Position numbers and translations under genes: made by a program
Source of the DNA: Bradyrhizobium oligotrophicum S58
GTDB taxonomy: Bacteria > Pseudomonadota > Alphaproteobacteria > Rhizobiales > Xanthobacteraceae
DNA: 64,000 bases
Reading direction: 5' to 3'
Assembly: GCF_000344805.1 (NCBI RefSeq)
Contig: NC_020453.1
Location: forward strand, 7,854,001-7,918,000
Shown here: one piece after another, positions 24,691-32,982 of the stretch
How the letters are laid out: each line of letters begins with the position of its first letter
Numbering within the stretch: the stretch's first letter is position 1
The notes under the pieces: model-generated
Databases searched by the model: none
Seen by the model: only the letters and a program-made list of their open reading frames with translations
Told to the model about the DNA's origin: nothing

Positions 24691-26313
24691 TCACGCCGGT
24701 GCAAACGTATCCGCACGCGCCATCGCCCAGGCGTCGCGGTAGCGGATGTCCTCGGTCCCGTCGAGCAGCTCGCCCGGCCGCAGCGGCGGATAGAGCTTGG
24801 CGAAGGTCGAGACTTCGGTGGTCGAGGTCCGCTGCGAGAAGTGGATGGGACGCAGGTCCTGCGGATGTTCGAGGCCCGCAGCGGCAAGCAGCTCGGCGAG
24901 CGCATGCAAAGTGGCGTGGTGATAGTTGTAGACGCGCTCCAGCTTGTGCGGAACCACCAGCGCGCGAGCGCGCGTCGGATCCTGGGTGGCGACACCGGTC
25001 GGGCACTTGTCGGTATGGCAGCTCAACGACTGGATGCAGCCGAGCGAGAACATGAAGCCACGCGCGGAATTGCACCAGTCGGCGCCGATCGACATCGCGC
25101 GCGCCATGTCGAAGGCGGTGGCAATCTTGCCGGAGGCGCCGAGCTTGATGCGGTCGCGGATGTTCAGACCGACCAGCGCGTTGTGTACGAAGCTGACGCC
25201 CTCGCGCATCGGCATGCCCAGATGGTCCATGAATTCGAGCGGCGCAGCGCCGGTGCCGCCCTCGTTGCCGTCGACGACGATGAAATCGGGATAGATGCCG
25301 GTCTCGCGCATGGCCTTGCAGATCGCGAGGAATTCCCAGGGATGGCCGATGCACAGCTTGAAGCCGGCCGGCTTGCCGCCCGACAGCCGGCGCATCTCGC
25401 CGATGAACTGCATCATGCCGATCGGTGTCGAGAACGCGCGATGCGCCGGCGGCGAGATGCAATCCTCGCCCATCGAGACACCGCGGATCTTCGAGATCTC
25501 CTCGGACACCTTCGCGGCGGGCAGCACCCCGCCATGGCCGGGCTTGGCCCCCTGGCTGATCTTGAGCTCCACCATCTTGATCTGGTCCTGGCTCGCGACC
25601 CGCGTGAACGCCTCGGGATCGAACGTGCCGTCGTGGCGCCGGCAGCCGAAATAGCCGGAGCCGATCTCCCAGATGATGTCGCCGCCCATTTCCGCATGGT
25701 AGGGACTGAAGCCGCCTTCGCCAGTGTCGTGGGCGAAGCCGCCCTTCTTCGCCCCACCATTCAGGGCACGCACCGCATTCGGGCTCAACGCGCCGAAGCT
25801 CATGGCGGAGATGTTGAACACCGAGGCCGAATACGGCTTCGTGCAATCCGGACCGCCGATAGTGATGCGGAACTTCTCTTCCGCGTGGGGCTTGGGCGCG
25901 ATCGAATGGTGCATCCATTCGTAGCCCTCGCGGTAGACGTCCTCCTGGGTGCCGAACGGGCGCTTGTCGAGCTCCATCTTGGCGCGCTGGTAGACGACGG
26001 CGCGGGTGTCGCGCGAGAACGGCATGCCGTCCTTCTCGCTCTCGAAGAAATACTGCCGCATCTCCGGCCGGATCTCCTCGAGCAGGAATCGCATATGCGC
26101 GGAGATCGGGTAATTGCGCAGCACCGCATGGCTCTTCTGAACGAGATCGCGGATGCCGAGCAAGGTGAGCGCGCCGAAGATCAGAAGCGGCACGAGAACC
26201 AGATCGAAGATCTTGCGATCGTAGATGCCGAGGATGAGCAGCATGGCCGTCACCACGCTGCAGATCGTGAGCACGATGAAGCGGGGAGAAAACGGAAGCA
26301 GCAGCGTATCCAT
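24691..26313 (-). CDS. FMN-binding glutamate-synthase-like protein, membrane-anchored
   Basis: 540 residues. Two hydrophobic helices at the N-terminus (FIVLTICSVVTAMLLILGIY and LVLVPLLIFGALTLLGI) are followed by a GltB-type FMN/Fe-S synthase domain. FMN-site sequences such as SAMSFGALSPNAVRAL, QGAKPGHGGVLP and VDGNEGGTGAAP are clear. The 3Fe-4S cysteines are kept in LGCIQSLSCHTDKCPTGVAT. The glutaminase domain and the C-terminal GXGXG domain of true GltB are absent. This stand-alone family is widespread but its reaction is unknown. ATG 26313 has GAGG upstream and is preferred to ATG 26325. The acyl-CoA synthetase gene precedes it by 249 bases. Confidence 0.87.
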   Translation of the reverse strand: MDTLLLPFSPRFIVLTICSVVTAMLLILGIYDRKIFDLVLVPLLIFGALTLLGIRDLVQKSHAVLRNYPISAHMRFLLEEIRPEMRQYFFESEKDGMPFSRDTRAVVYQRAKMELDKRPFGTQEDVYREGYEWMHHSIAPKPHAEEKFRITIGGPDCTKPYSASVFNISAMSFGALSPNAVRALNGGAKKGGFAHDTGEGGFSPYHAEMGGDIIWEIGSGYFGCRRHDGTFDPEAFTRVASQDQIKMVELKISQGAKPGHGGVLPAAKVSEEISKIRGVSMGEDCISPPAHRAFSTPIGMMQFIGEMRRLSGGKPAGFKLCIGHPWEFLAICKAMRETGIYPDFIVVDGNEGGTGAAPLEFMDHLGMPMREGVSFVHNALVGLNIRDRIKLGASGKIATAFDMARAMSIGADWCNSARGFMFSLGCIQSLSCHTDKCPTGVATQDPTRARALVVPHKLERVYNYHHATLHALAELLAAAGLEHPQDLRPIHFSQRTSTTEVSTFAKLYPPLRPGELLDGTEDIRYRDAWAMARADTFAPA

Positions 26314-26562
26314 GGGATACCTCATGGGAGGTCGGGGGCCGTCGTGGTCACGAGTTATACTTCGTGTATCGCGAAGCAATCGTTACAGAGGCTAGCACAC
26401 CGCACGACCGGCGGTGCGACGGCATCGATAGCCGTAGGCTATCGCGTTCGCTGCTGCGAAATCGATCCGCCCGGCCCATTCCTGCGTCGGCGGATTGAAG
26501 CAGGGCCGCGAACTCCGCGCCACCGCCCGCCGGACCGATTGACCTGGTGGCGCCGATATGTA

Positions 26563-28128
26563 TCAACCTTCGGTGAACAAGCCGGCATGCGCCTCGCGCA
26601 GCTGGCGCTTCAACAGCTTGCCGCTGGGGTTTTTCGGCAGGGCGTCGACGAACACGATGCGCTTAGGGGTCTTGAAGGTGGCCAGCCTGCTCGACGCCTG
26701 CCTGAGCACGGCATCCTCCGTCAATTCGTGGCCGGACTTGACGACGACCACGGCGACGACCGCCTCGACCCAGCGCGGATGCGGCAGGCCGACCACCGCG
26801 ACCTCCGACACCTCCGGAATGAGATAGAGCGCCTCCTCGACCTCGCGGCTGGCGACGTTCTCGCCGCCGGTCTTGATCATGTCCTTCTTGCGATCGACGA
26901 TGGTGATGTAGCCTTCGTCATCGATGGTCGCGAGATCGCCGGAGTGAAACCAGTCGCCCTGGAAGGCCGCCGCCGTTCGCTCGTCGTCGTGGAAATAGCC
27001 CAGCATCAGATGCGGCGAGCGGTGCACGACCTCGCCGACAGCCCCCGGCGCAACGTCGTTCATGTCGTCGTCGACCACCCGGGTCTCGACGTTGAGCACG
27101 GCGCGACCGCAACTGCCCGGCTTGCGCAGCTGATCATCGGGTCCAAGCATCGTCGCCAGCGGCGCGATCTCGGTCTGGCCGTACAGATTCCACAGCCGCA
27201 CCTTGGGCAGCCGCTGCGCGAGCTCGCGCAGCACCTCGACCGGCATGATCGAGGCGCCGTAATAACCCTTGTGCAAGCTGGATACGTCCGTGGTCTCGAA
27301 CAGCGGCGAACGCAGGATCGAGATCCACACCGTCGGCGGCGCGAAGAACGAGGTGATGTGATATTTCGCGATCAGCGGCAGCAGATTGTCGGGCGTCGGA
27401 AACGCCGTGATGATGTTGGTGGCGCCGACATAGATCGAGGGCCCGAAGAACACGTCGAGCTGCGCGCAGTGATACAGCGGCAGCGCATGCAGCGTGACGT
27501 CGTCAGCAGCAATGCCGGCGTCGACCACGCAGCTCACATACTGCCAGATGACAGCATCATGCGTCAGCATGGCGCCCTTCGGCAGCGATTCCGTGCCCGA
27601 GGTGTAGACGATCTGCGCGACGTCGCTGCCTGCGATTTCGACCGCGGGCACGGCCGCCGTCGAGGCGGCAAGCTCAGAAAAGTCGATCATGTCGCCTTGC
27701 CGCTCGCTCGGGCCTTCCGACGGCAGCCAGATCAGTTGCTCGACGGCCGGCACCAGCGCCTTGGCCGCACGAGCCACGCCGGCAAAGCCGCTGTCGGTCG
27801 CGAGCAGTCGGACGCCGGCATGCGTGAGGATGTAGGCAACCTCCTCCGGCTTGAGCATGAAATTGATCGGCACCAGCACGGCGCCGAGCCGCGCCAACGC
27901 GAAGCGCAGCGCGGCAAACGCATGCGAGTTGCGGGCGAGGATGGCAACGCGCTCGCCCTTGCCGACGCCGCGGGCGGCGAGGCCTGCCCCGAGACGATCG
28001 GCGACGGCGTTGAATTCGGCATAGGTCCAGCTGACCTCGCCGCAGATCACCGCCGTCTTTCCGGGCGTGCGCGCAGCGCTCCGCCGCAGCAGGTCACCGA
28101 GCGTCTGCCTGCGAACGATGGACTCCAT
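26563..28128 (-). CDS. AMP-forming acyl-CoA synthetase
   Basis: 521-residue adenylate-forming ligase, class fatty-acid or medium-chain acyl-CoA synthetase. The P-loop reads VYTSGTESLPKGAMLTH; the usual TGxPKG is replaced by ESLPKG. Other motifs are LYGQTEIAPL (A5), HSGDLATIDDEGYITIVDRK (A7/A8), TGGENVASREVEEAL and the catalytic Lys region NPSGKLLKRQLRE. ATG 28128 has AGGGGAG upstream. Its acyl substrate cannot be told from the sequence. It is transcribed in the same direction as ferredoxin reductase upstream and the glutamate-synthase-like gene downstream, with gaps of 210 and 249 bases, so separate promoters are likely. Confidence 0.88.
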   Translation of the reverse strand: MESIVRRQTLGDLLRRSAARTPGKTAVICGEVSWTYAEFNAVADRLGAGLAARGVGKGERVAILARNSHAFAALRFALARLGAVLVPINFMLKPEEVAYILTHAGVRLLATDSGFAGVARAAKALVPAVEQLIWLPSEGPSERQGDMIDFSELAASTAAVPAVEIAGSDVAQIVYTSGTESLPKGAMLTHDAVIWQYVSCVVDAGIAADDVTLHALPLYHCAQLDVFFGPSIYVGATNIITAFPTPDNLLPLIAKYHITSFFAPPTVWISILRSPLFETTDVSSLHKGYYGASIMPVEVLRELAQRLPKVRLWNLYGQTEIAPLATMLGPDDQLRKPGSCGRAVLNVETRVVDDDMNDVAPGAVGEVVHRSPHLMLGYFHDDERTAAAFQGDWFHSGDLATIDDEGYITIVDRKKDMIKTGGENVASREVEEALYLIPEVSEVAVVGLPHPRWVEAVVAVVVVKSGHELTEDAVLRQASSRLATFKTPKRIVFVDALPKNPSGKLLKRQLREAHAGLFTEG

Positions 28129-28338
28129 GGCCGCTCCCCTTGTCGTCACGGGGATGGCCGCCGTTCAGGCAATCCAACTCCCCTCCCTGCTTCGCGCCGG
28201 ACGTCTGAAGGTCCGGTTCTGCGGCCGAAAATCGCACAGCCGCTCGGACGCGTGCAAGGAGGATATTGCCAACGAAAAGAGCGCCCCGATTGCGTCGAGG
28301 CGCTCTTTCGAAAATGTCAAAGTCGAAAGCTTGACGGC

Positions 28339-29112
28339 TCAGCGCTCGACGAACGCCTTCTCGATCACGAAATGCCCGGGCGCGTTGCCGCTGCCTTCGA
28401 GGAAACCGCCGGACTCGAACATGGTCTTGAGCTCGTCCAGCATCCCCGGGCTGCCGCACATCATGATGCGGTCCTTGGCGATATCGAGCGGCGGCTGGCC
28501 GAGATCGTTGAACAGCTGCTCGGAGGAGATCAGGTCCGTGATGCGGCCGCGGTTGCGGAACGGCTCGCGAGTCACGGTCGGGTAATACTGCAGCTTGCCG
28601 TCGAGCAGCTCTCCGAACAGCTCGTCGTCGCGCAGCTTGGCCACGACGCTCTCGCCATAGGCGAGCTCGGCGACCTGGCGGCAGCCATGGACGAGCACGA
28701 TGCTCTCGAACCGGTCATAGACATCCGGGTCCTTGATCAGGCTCACGAACGGCGCAAGGCCGGTGCCGGTCGACAGCAGCAGGAGCCGGCTGCCGGGCAG
28801 CAAATTGTCCGGGATCAGCGTACCGGTCGCCTTGCGGCCGACCAGGATCGTGTCGCCTTCCTTGATCTGCTGCAGGCGCGACGTCAGCGGGCCGTTCTGG
28901 ACCTTGATGCTGAAGAATTCGAGCTCTTCCTCGTGGTTGGCGCTCGCCATGCTGTAGGCACGCAGCAGCGGGCGGCCTTCGACCTCGAGCCCGATCATGG
29001 CGAACTGGCCATTCTGGAACCGGAAGCCGGCATCGCGGGTGGCTCGGAAGGAGAACAGGGTGTCCGTCCAATGCTGAACGGAAAGAACTTTCTCTTTGTA
29101 GAACGCGCTCAT
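28339..29112 (-). CDS. fpr: Ferredoxin/flavodoxin-NADP+ reductase
   Basis: 257-residue FAD enzyme of the bacterial FPR subclass I. It moves electrons between NADPH and ferredoxin or flavodoxin for biosynthesis and oxidative-stress defence. The FAD motif LLRAYSMAS, the NADP motif STGTGLAPFVSL and MMCGSPGML are present, and the C-terminus VIEKAFVER matches the subclass. ATG 29112 is chosen by homology; the longer frame to 29217 adds a non-homologous leader. The gene is divergent from an ATP-grasp gene across a comparatively AT-rich 285-base interval. Confidence 0.92.
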   Translation of the reverse strand: MSAFYKEKVLSVQHWTDTLFSFRATRDAGFRFQNGQFAMIGLEVEGRPLLRAYSMASANHEEELEFFSIKVQNGPLTSRLQQIKEGDTILVGRKATGTLIPDNLLPGSRLLLLSTGTGLAPFVSLIKDPDVYDRFESIVLVHGCRQVAELAYGESVVAKLRDDELFGELLDGKLQYYPTVTREPFRNRGRITDLISSEQLFNDLGQPPLDIAKDRIMMCGSPGMLDELKTMFESGGFLEGSGNAPGHFVIEKAFVER

Positions 29113-29397
29113 GATGTTCGTTTCTTCACGCAGGCTGAGATTGGAAGAAATGGCTAGCGATGGTAAAAGTCCGCAACTCCCTGTAACTCTTTGGGAATTT
29201 CGCCGACTGATGTACACAAAATCGGCCGGAAATCAACCCGCTGCAATGCACAATCGATAGCGGGTAAATGCATGCCAGCCCGTTGCTTCTTATGTCATCG
29301 CCAAACTCGTTTGTATACTAATGATCTACGCAATTTACTTGCGGCGCCGGCGCTTTCACAGCACTTAAATTCCGCAACCCTGACCAATGCCTAGGCA

Positions 29398-30342
29398 ATG
29401 CCAACTGCGCCCCGGATCCTGATCAATGCGGTCAAGCGCTACTGCGCCGAGCACGGGATCGCGCTCGACATCCGCGCCGACGGCTGGCTGCTCGTGCTCG
29501 GCCATCCCGCCGGACGCCACCTGATCTTCGGCTATGACGTTGGGCTGAACAGTGCCGTGGCGCACAGAGTGGCCAGCGACAAGGCGGCGACCGCGGAGCT
29601 GCTGACGCTGTCGGGCGTGCACGCCGTGCCGCATACGTTCGTCATCGCGCCGGCGTTGAGCGGGCGCGCCGAACCATCCTGGCCTGCGCTGTTCGAACTG
29701 CTCGATGTGCATCCGCAAGGCCTCGTCGTGAAACCGAACGAAGGCACGTCCGGGCGCTTCGTGACGCGCGTCGCTCGACGCGAGCAGCTGCTGGATGCCG
29801 TGACCAGCCTGTTCGCCGCCAGCCTCAGTGTCGCGATCTCGCCTTTGCTCGACATCCAGGACGAGGTCCGCGTGGTGCTGCTCGATGGCGTCCCGCTGCT
29901 CGCCTACCGCAAGGAGCGAGCACGCGTGATCGGCGACGGCACGCAATCGCTTCAGGCGCTAGCGCTCGCGGGCGTGGCTCCCGAAGGTCGCGGTCGGATG
30001 CTCGCGCGCCTGCGGACCGAGTTCAGCGCGGCCGAGCTCGCGGCGGTCGTGCCGGCCGATGAGGGCCGGCTGCTTGACTGGCGGCACAATCTCGAAGCGG
30101 GCGCGAAACCGGTGCTGCTGGAGAGCGGCCCGGCACACGAGGTCTGCGTGATGCTTGCAAGGGCCGCAGCGACGGCGATCGGCATCCGCTTCGCCTCCGT
30201 CGATGTGGTGGCGGTGAACGGAGGCTGGCAGGTGTTGGAGATCAATTCCGGGATGATGATGGAAGCGCTCGGCAGCTTCCATCCAGATCTGGTCTACAAG
30301 GTCTACAGTGCCGCGCTCGACAAGGTCTTTGCGAAGCCGTGA
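29398..30342 (+). CDS. ATP-grasp ligase, cyanophycin-synthetase-like
   Basis: 314-residue ATP-grasp enzyme that would activate a carboxylate as an acyl phosphate and ligate an amine. Visible motifs: the ATP lysine in GLVVKPNEGTSGR, the hinge region RKERARVIGDGTQSLQALAL (very like the R.P..V.GDG..T/SI..L segment of cyanophycin synthetase), and metal ligands in FASVDVVAVNGGWQVLEINS. It lacks the Mur-ligase half of cyanophycin synthetase and is shorter than RimK/GshB fusions. No partner gene is adjacent, so the product is unknown. ATG 29398 follows a low-GC upstream region. Confidence 0.78.
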   Translation: MPTAPRILINAVKRYCAEHGIALDIRADGWLLVLGHPAGRHLIFGYDVGLNSAVAHRVASDKAATAELLTLSGVHAVPHTFVIAPALSGRAEPSWPALFELLDVHPQGLVVKPNEGTSGRFVTRVARREQLLDAVTSLFAASLSVAISPLLDIQDEVRVVLLDGVPLLAYRKERARVIGDGTQSLQALALAGVAPEGRGRMLARLRTEFSAAELAAVVPADEGRLLDWRHNLEAGAKPVLLESGPAHEVCVMLARAAATAIGIRFASVDVVAVNGGWQVLEINSGMMMEALGSFHPDLVYKVYSAALDKVFAKP

Positions 30343-30369
30343 CAAATGCCATTGGCTTCGGCGATCGCG

Positions 30370-31293
30370 TCAGTTGTTCGCGCCCGGACTGTCGTCGAGG
30401 ACGTGGAAGGCCTGCTCGAGCTGCGGCGAGATCGCCACGTTGAGCCGCTCGCCGGTCGGCAGGCGACCGACGAACCACTTATTGTAGAGCGGAATGAGAT
30501 CGTGATTGGAGCCGAGCCTCCGGAACGCGCGCTCGACCACGGCGGCGAGCTGCGGCTCCCCCTTGCGGAACATGATCCCGTAGGGCTCGTAGGACAGATA
30601 GTCTCCGGTCACGCGGAACTTGTCCTGCGATTTGTGCCGCGCGATCAGGCCGGAGAGCAGGATGTCGTCGGTGGCGAAAGCATCGACCTTGCCATCCACC
30701 AGCATCTGGTAGGACTGCTCGTGATCGGGCGCGGTCACGATCGTAAGGCCAAGCGCGAGTTTCGTGTCGACCTGGTGCATGGCGGCTTCGTTGGTGGTGC
30801 CCTTGGTCACCACCACGGTCTTGCCTTTGAGATCGGTCGCCACCGAGATCGCCGAGCTCTTCGCCACCATCAGCTTGGTGCCGGCGACGAACATCAGCGG
30901 CGAGAAGGCCACCTGCCTGGAGCGTTCGGCATTGGCGGTGGTCGAGCCGCATTCGAGATCGACCTTGCCGTCGAGCACCGCTGCGATCCGGTCGTCGGAG
31001 GTCACCTTGACGTAGTCGATCCGCAAGGCGGGATCGTCGATTTCGGTGCCGATCTCCTCGACGATCGCTTCGCACAGTTCGAGGCTGTAGCCGATTGGCC
31101 GCCCCGCCTGATCCAGGAAGGAAAACGGCGGCGAGCTCTCGCGATAGCCGAGATGGACGACGTGCCTCAACTTGATGGCGGCAAGCGTCGGCGACAGGCC
31201 CTCGCTGCTGCTCTGCGCCACGACAGGACGCGCAAAGGCAAAAGCCAGCACCACTCCGGCAGCAACCCATGCGACGCGTGCGCGACAGCGCAT
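30370..31293 (-). CDS. Periplasmic glutamate/aspartate-type binding protein (GltI-like)
   Basis: About 307 residues with a signal peptide (RVAWVAAGVVLAFAFARPVVAQ). The family-3 binding fold is clear. LRHVVHLGYRESSPPFSFLD, GYSLELCEAIV, and the GltI-type signature VDLECGSTTANAERSRQVAFS point to an acidic amino acid. ATG 31293 has GGAGG five bases upstream; ATG 31305 overlaps the symporter stop (TGATG), so translation is coupled either way. No ABC permease or ATPase is next to it. Its partner gene is a DAACS symporter, which normally works without a binding protein. It could deliver substrate to another ABC system or serve in sensing. Confidence 0.85.
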   Translation of the reverse strand: MRCRARVAWVAAGVVLAFAFARPVVAQSSSEGLSPTLAAIKLRHVVHLGYRESSPPFSFLDQAGRPIGYSLELCEAIVEEIGTEIDDPALRIDYVKVTSDDRIAAVLDGKVDLECGSTTANAERSRQVAFSPLMFVAGTKLMVAKSSAISVATDLKGKTVVVTKGTTNEAAMHQVDTKLALGLTIVTAPDHEQSYQMLVDGKVDAFATDDILLSGLIARHKSQDKFRVTGDYLSYEPYGIMFRKGEPQLAAVVERAFRRLGSNHDLIPLYNKWFVGRLPTGERLNVAISPQLEQAFHVLDDSPGANN

Positions 31294-31304
31294 GGCCCCC
31301 TCCA

Positions 31305-32600
31305 TCAGTTTCCGGCCATGGCCGGGACCTCGCCGGGGATCATGTCCGGCGGCACCACGTCGGACGGCCCGAGCGCGTGCTCCGGCCCGAGCTCGCCTTC
31401 CCATTTCGCAACCACTGAGGTGGCGAGCGTGTTGCCGATCACGTTGGTGGCGCTGCGTCCCATGTCGAGGAACGTGTCGATACCCATGATCATCAACAAC
31501 CCCGCCTCGGGGATGCCGAACTGCGACAGGGTCGAGGCAATCACCACCAGCGACGCCCGCGGCACGCCGGCGACCCCCTTGGAGGTCACCATCAACGTGG
31601 CCAGCATCGCCAACTGGGTGCCCAGCGACATCTCGATCTTGTAGGTCTGGGCGATGAAGATGCTGGCGAACGTGCAATACATCATCGTGCCGTCGAGATT
31701 GAAGGAGTAGCCGAGCGGCAGCACGAAGCTCGATATGCGCTTCGAAGCGCCGAACCGGTTCAGGCCTTCGAGCGTCTTCGGGTAGGCGGCTTCCGAGCTC
31801 GCGGTCGAGAACGCGATCATCAGCGGCTCGCGGATCAGCTTCAACAGATGGCTGTAGCGCGGCCCGATCACCACGAAGCCGACCACCACCAGGATCGCCC
31901 ACAGGATCAGCAGCGACAGATAGAAGCCGCCCATGAACACGATCAGCTTCCACAGCACGCCGAGCCCGTTCTTGGCGACCGTTGCGGTGATCGCGGCCCA
32001 CACGGCGAGCGGCGCGAACAGCATGACGTAACCGGTCACTTTCAGCATGATGTGGCCGATGTCGTCGATCAGCTGCAGCAGCGTCTTCGACCGCTCCGGC
32101 AGCGCGCCCATGGCCACCGAGAAGAAGACCGCGAAGATCACGATCTGCAGGATCTCGTTCTGCGCCATCGCATCCGCAATCGAGGTCGGGATCAGATGTG
32201 TCAGGAATTTCTCGACAGAAAAGGCCGACACCGGCAGCCCTGTCGATTGCGTCTTGTCCGGCAGGGTTCCCGGAAAATTCGCGCCGGGCTGCAGCAGGTT
32301 GACCATCACGAGGCCGAGCAGGAGCGACACGAAGGAGGCGCTGATAAACCAGCCCATCGTCTTGGCAAAGATGCGCCCGAGCTTGGCGCCGGAGCCCATA
32401 TGGGCGATGCCGCCGACCAGGGTCGCAAACACCAGCGGCGCGATGATCATCTTGATCAGGCGCAGGAACAGCATGGCGATCAGGTTGATGTCGGCGGCGA
32501 GCTCGACCCGGCTATCCGGCATCAGATTGAAGATCAGCGTCCCCATCACGATGCCCAGCACCATCGCAATCAGGATGTATTGCGTGAACCTGTTCGACAT
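31305..32600 (-). CDS. Dicarboxylate/glutamate:cation symporter (DAACS, GltP/DctA type)
   Basis: 431-residue inner-membrane secondary transporter for C4-dicarboxylates or acidic amino acids, driven by H+ or Na+. Eight helices and two re-entrant hairpins are expected; the first hairpin reads AFSTASSEAAYPKTLE. The NMDGT-like motif is NLDGTMMY; the second hairpin SKGVAGVPRASLVV and the substrate-site helix IMGIDTFLDMGRSATNVIGN are intact. It is the first gene of a two-gene unit and its stop overlaps the upstream ATG of the GltI-like binding-protein gene by one base. Confidence 0.92.
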   Translation of the reverse strand: MSNRFTQYILIAMVLGIVMGTLIFNLMPDSRVELAADINLIAMLFLRLIKMIIAPLVFATLVGGIAHMGSGAKLGRIFAKTMGWFISASFVSLLLGLVMVNLLQPGANFPGTLPDKTQSTGLPVSAFSVEKFLTHLIPTSIADAMAQNEILQIVIFAVFFSVAMGALPERSKTLLQLIDDIGHIMLKVTGYVMLFAPLAVWAAITATVAKNGLGVLWKLIVFMGGFYLSLLILWAILVVVGFVVIGPRYSHLLKLIREPLMIAFSTASSEAAYPKTLEGLNRFGASKRISSFVLPLGYSFNLDGTMMYCTFASIFIAQTYKIEMSLGTQLAMLATLMVTSKGVAGVPRASLVVIASTLSQFGIPEAGLLMIMGIDTFLDMGRSATNVIGNTLATSVVAKWEGELGPEHALGPSDVVPPDMIPGEVPAMAGN

Positions 32601-32982
32601 TCCCTACCCCCAAACAGAACTCCCGGCGGCGTCGAGTTTGGCAGATTTTGACAAGGGCGCAATATGTCGCATCCTGTTAGGACGGGGATTTGCCGATGGA
32701 GCATCGATGCGAGACGAGCACGCAGCGCACAATCTGAGCAGGTGACTACATAGCGCGCGCACATTTGCACCGAGAACCGGCAAGACGGCCGACCGGCGAG
32801 CGCCGGGCCGCGGGGAACACGCTGATGGCGCTGACCAGCCTTCCGGCCGGCGAGAACCGCGGCGGGCCGCATTGTCCGGGTCCAGTCGTTCCCGCGACCG
32901 CAGATTCCACTGGCGCACTCCGTGCCGACGGATTAGTGTCCGGTCCAAAATAAACAGTATACTGTCAATTGGGAGAACGCCC
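32601..32982. other. Divergent intergenic region before the aromatic cluster
   Basis: 382 bases between the symporter gene and the FAD hydroxylase gene. I see no gene here. The right end carries the MarR-type operator (32950-32969) and a ribosome site GGGAG at 32971. The left end should hold the symporter promoter, but no clear hexamers are visible. Confidence 0.55.
32950..32969. promoter_or_regulatory. Operator 1 of aromatic cluster (palindrome)
   Basis: Perfect 12-bp core ACAGTATACTGT (32954-32965) with an intact right flank CAAT. It matches 18 of 20 bases of the perfect palindrome at 36951-36970; the two mismatches are in the left flank. It ends just before the GGGAG ribosome site of the FAD hydroxylase gene. 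The core TATACT may itself be the -10 box. Likely bound by the MarR regulator encoded at 35768-36277. Confidence 0.72.

Noticed and set aside
26426..26444. Small hairpin CGATAGCC-GTA-GGCTATCG
   Set aside because: The stem is perfect but only 8 bp with no T-tract. It lies between two genes in the same direction with no clear regulatory role, so I did not list it as a feature.
24550..29157. A 1535-codon open frame on the plus strand
   Set aside because: It runs antisense to three well-supported genes (glutamate-synthase-like, acyl-CoA synthetase, ferredoxin reductase) and through a repeat. Its translation is Arg/Ala/Gly-rich with no recognisable domain. Long antisense frames are expected at this GC content.
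31306..32001. N-terminal extension of the GltI-like binding protein through the symporter gene
   Set aside because: The extension is out of frame within the symporter gene and would hide the signal peptide; a good ribosome site and signal sequence are at 31293.
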